A stretch of 7,526 nt of DNA from Chloroflexota bacterium. Lineage in GTDB: Bacteria; Chloroflexota; Chloroflexia; Thermomicrobiales; UBA6265. The number at the start of each line of letters is the position of its first letter. The first letter of the stretch is position 1. This document shows positions 6,291 to 7,526 of the stretch, in pieces. The notes under the pieces were generated by a model, which was not told where the DNA came from, made no database searches, and worked only from the letters and a program-made list of their open reading frames with translations. Position numbers and translations under genes: made by a program. Location of the stretch: contig JAFAEA010000368.1 in assembly GCA_023424355.1 (NCBI GenBank), positions 1-7,526 on the forward strand. The letters run 5' to 3'.

Positions 6291-7526
6291 GGGCGCACCT
6301 CGCTCATGGCTTTCTCAGTCACCGTTCCATTGGCGACATGCCACTCGTGGGTGGCCATCCGCTCGATGGTGTATCGATCGTGGAGCACCATCAGAATCGT
6401 GCCGCTGAACTGCATGAGTGCCTGTTCGAACTGTTCGCGGGCATCGATATCCAGATGGTTGAGCGGCTCATCCAGAATCAACACAGTGGTTTGTTGCAAT
6501 ACCAGCAATGCGAGCATCAGCCGAGTGCGTTCGCCGTAACTGAGATCCGCGATCAGTTTATGGACGGTTTCTCCACCGAAAAGAAACTTGTGCAGCTCAT
6601 TGCGAATATCCGTTTCGCTCATTGAAACGGCTTTCGCCGCCTGCTGAAAAACCGTCAGCGAAGGATCGAGCGTCTCCTGTTCCTGGCTGAGGTACCCGAT
6701 CCTGGTGCCGGGACCAAATCGTATTTGGCCGGAAACAGGAGGCAGTTCGCCGGTGATAGTGCGGAGGAGGGTAGTTTTACCAGTGCCATTCTCGCCAGAG
6801 ATAACGATTCTCTCGCCACTTCTCGCAATCAGGTTCACACCGGTAAGAATCGGAACACCGTCGTAACCCACCTGGAGTTCTTCGGTCACGATCACGTCTC
6901 GGGCGCCGTCCTCCGGCGCGCCGAAATCGAGGGAGAGCCCCCAGCTACGTTCTGGTCGCTCTGCCGCATCTTCGCTATTGAGCATTTTCTCCAGCTTTTT
7001 CTTGCGAACCACGGCCGGGCGAGCGATCTTCGCAGCCTTCTTGCGGATGGCAAAATCGATGGTGTTGTTCTCAATGTTGCGGGATTTGTGTTCGGCTGCG
7101 CGAATATCACGATTGATTTTCTCGACCTCGAGCTGCTGCCGATGCCACGCCGATTCCGCTTCATCACGCTCGTGTTGGCGCTGCGAGGTGTAATCGCTGT
7201 AGTTTCCGGCATATGCTCGCACCGATTTCGCGCGAGGGTCGATGGCCAGGATTTCAGTCACCGTCTCATCCAGGAAGGAACGATCGTGACTGACGATAAC
7301 AAAGGCACCTTGATAGTCAGCCAGAAAATCTCGCAGCCAGTCAAGAGCGGACGAATCCAGGTGATTTGTGGGTTCATCCAGGATCAGCAGATCTGGTCTG
7401 CTGGCAAGAAGCGCAGCGAGGCCCGCTCTGGTCTTCTGGCCGCCACTGAGTTCGTTGACAGCGCGATCGTAACCTACGGTACCCAGCCCGAACTGATCGA
7501 GCATCGATTCGATTTCAGCGATGCGC
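6287..7526 (-). CDS. ABC-F family ATPase, N-terminal part outside the window
   Basis: ABC-F proteins are soluble twin-ATPase proteins that bind the ribosomal E site and act as translation factors or protect ribosomes from antibiotics; they are not transporters, and no membrane helix is visible here. The frame stays open to the right edge (RIAEIES precedes Met at 7504), so the first Walker A and the true start are missing. Counting from that Met: first signature LSGGQ (19-23), Walker B LLILDEPTNHLD (39-50) and H-loop VSHDR (71-75); then a long charged linker (about 97-200), the ribosome-reaching P-site tRNA interaction region, with FAIRKKAAKIARPAVVRKKK (151-170); then the second ATPase domain with Walker A GENGTGKTT (237-245), signature LSYGE (321-325), Walker B LILDEPLNHLD (342-352) and H-loop VLHDR (373-377). 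Both catalytic glutamates are present. The second domain departs from the usual PTNHLD and SHDR. The stop overlaps the kinase start, making an operon whose promoter lies beyond the window. Whether it is a resistance factor or a housekeeping member cannot be settled here. Confidence 0.95.
   Translation of the reverse strand, partial: RIAEIESMLDQFGLGTVGYDRAVNELSGGQKTRAGLAALLASRPDLLILDEPTNHLDSSALDWLRDFLADYQGAFVIVSHDRSFLDETVTEILAIDPRAKSVRAYAGNYSDYTSQRQHERDEAESAWHRQQLEVEKINRDIRAAEHKSRNIENNTIDFAIRKKAAKIARPAVVRKKKLEKMLNSEDAAERPERSWGLSLDFGAPEDGARDVIVTEELQVGYDGVPILTGVNLIARSGERIVISGENGTGKTTLLRTITGELPPVSGQIRFGPGTRIGYLSQEQETLDPSLTVFQQAAKAVSMSETDIRNELHKFLFGGETVHKLIADLSYGERTRLMLALLVLQQTTVLILDEPLNHLDIDAREQFEQALMQFSGTILMVLHDRYTIERMATHEWHVANGTVTEKAMSEVRP

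Noticed and set aside
5766..6625. Open frames on the + strand opposite the kinase and ABC-F genes (5766-6200 and 6197-6625)
   Set aside because: Each is in register with the - strand gene it covers and shows no domain; the - strand frames carry the catalytic motifs.
1..7526. tRNA, rRNA, CRISPR, insertion sequences, attachment sites
   Set aside because: I found no cloverleaf-like segments, spaced repeats, transposase motifs or terminal inverted repeats; all gaps between genes are under 200 bases.

Overview
The window holds six protein-coding regions on two strands and no RNA genes, insertion sequences or CRISPR arrays that I can see. GC content looks to be in the mid-50s per cent by eye. The FtsH sequence around the linker after the second membrane helix (FGFGRSKARQ) and its C-terminal 'FLGREI' region resemble what I recall of Chloroflexota FtsH proteins. 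The placement is therefore a tentative Chloroflexota-like bacterium; this is inference from memory, not a database result.

Layout, left to right on the + strand: (1) the possible C-terminal end of an unidentified gene (3-140); (2) four bases later, a complete 266-residue FdhD-fold protein (145-945) that lacks the cysteine pair and other conserved positions of the true FdhD sulfurtransferase; (3) a 164-base intergenic region with a weak promoter-like element and two small inverted repeats; (4) ftsH (1110-3155), a membrane-anchored AAA+ zinc protease with all catalytic motifs intact, closed by a strong hairpin terminator (3177-3219); (5) a 120-base leader with a 7-base direct repeat, then ppk1 (3335-5533), polyphosphate kinase, also with all catalytic residues.

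On the - strand, converging on ppk1, lies a two-gene operon read from the right edge: an ABC-F family ATPase (7526 down to 6287, its N-terminal part outside the window), whose stop codon overlaps (ATGA) the start of a small APH-fold kinase (6290-5523). The kinase and ppk1 overlap tail to tail by 11 bases, so no separate intergenic terminator exists there.

How the genes relate: ftsH (membrane protein quality control) and ppk1 (polyphosphate storage and stress response) are housekeeping genes, separated by the terminator and probably transcribed independently. The ABC-F/APH-kinase pair is translationally coupled. Ribosome-protecting ABC-F proteins and APH-fold kinases are both known in antibiotic resistance, but both families also have many members with other roles. 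The most unusual items are the cysteine-less FdhD homologue and the coupled ABC-F/kinase pair. I see no clearly new multi-gene system beyond these.
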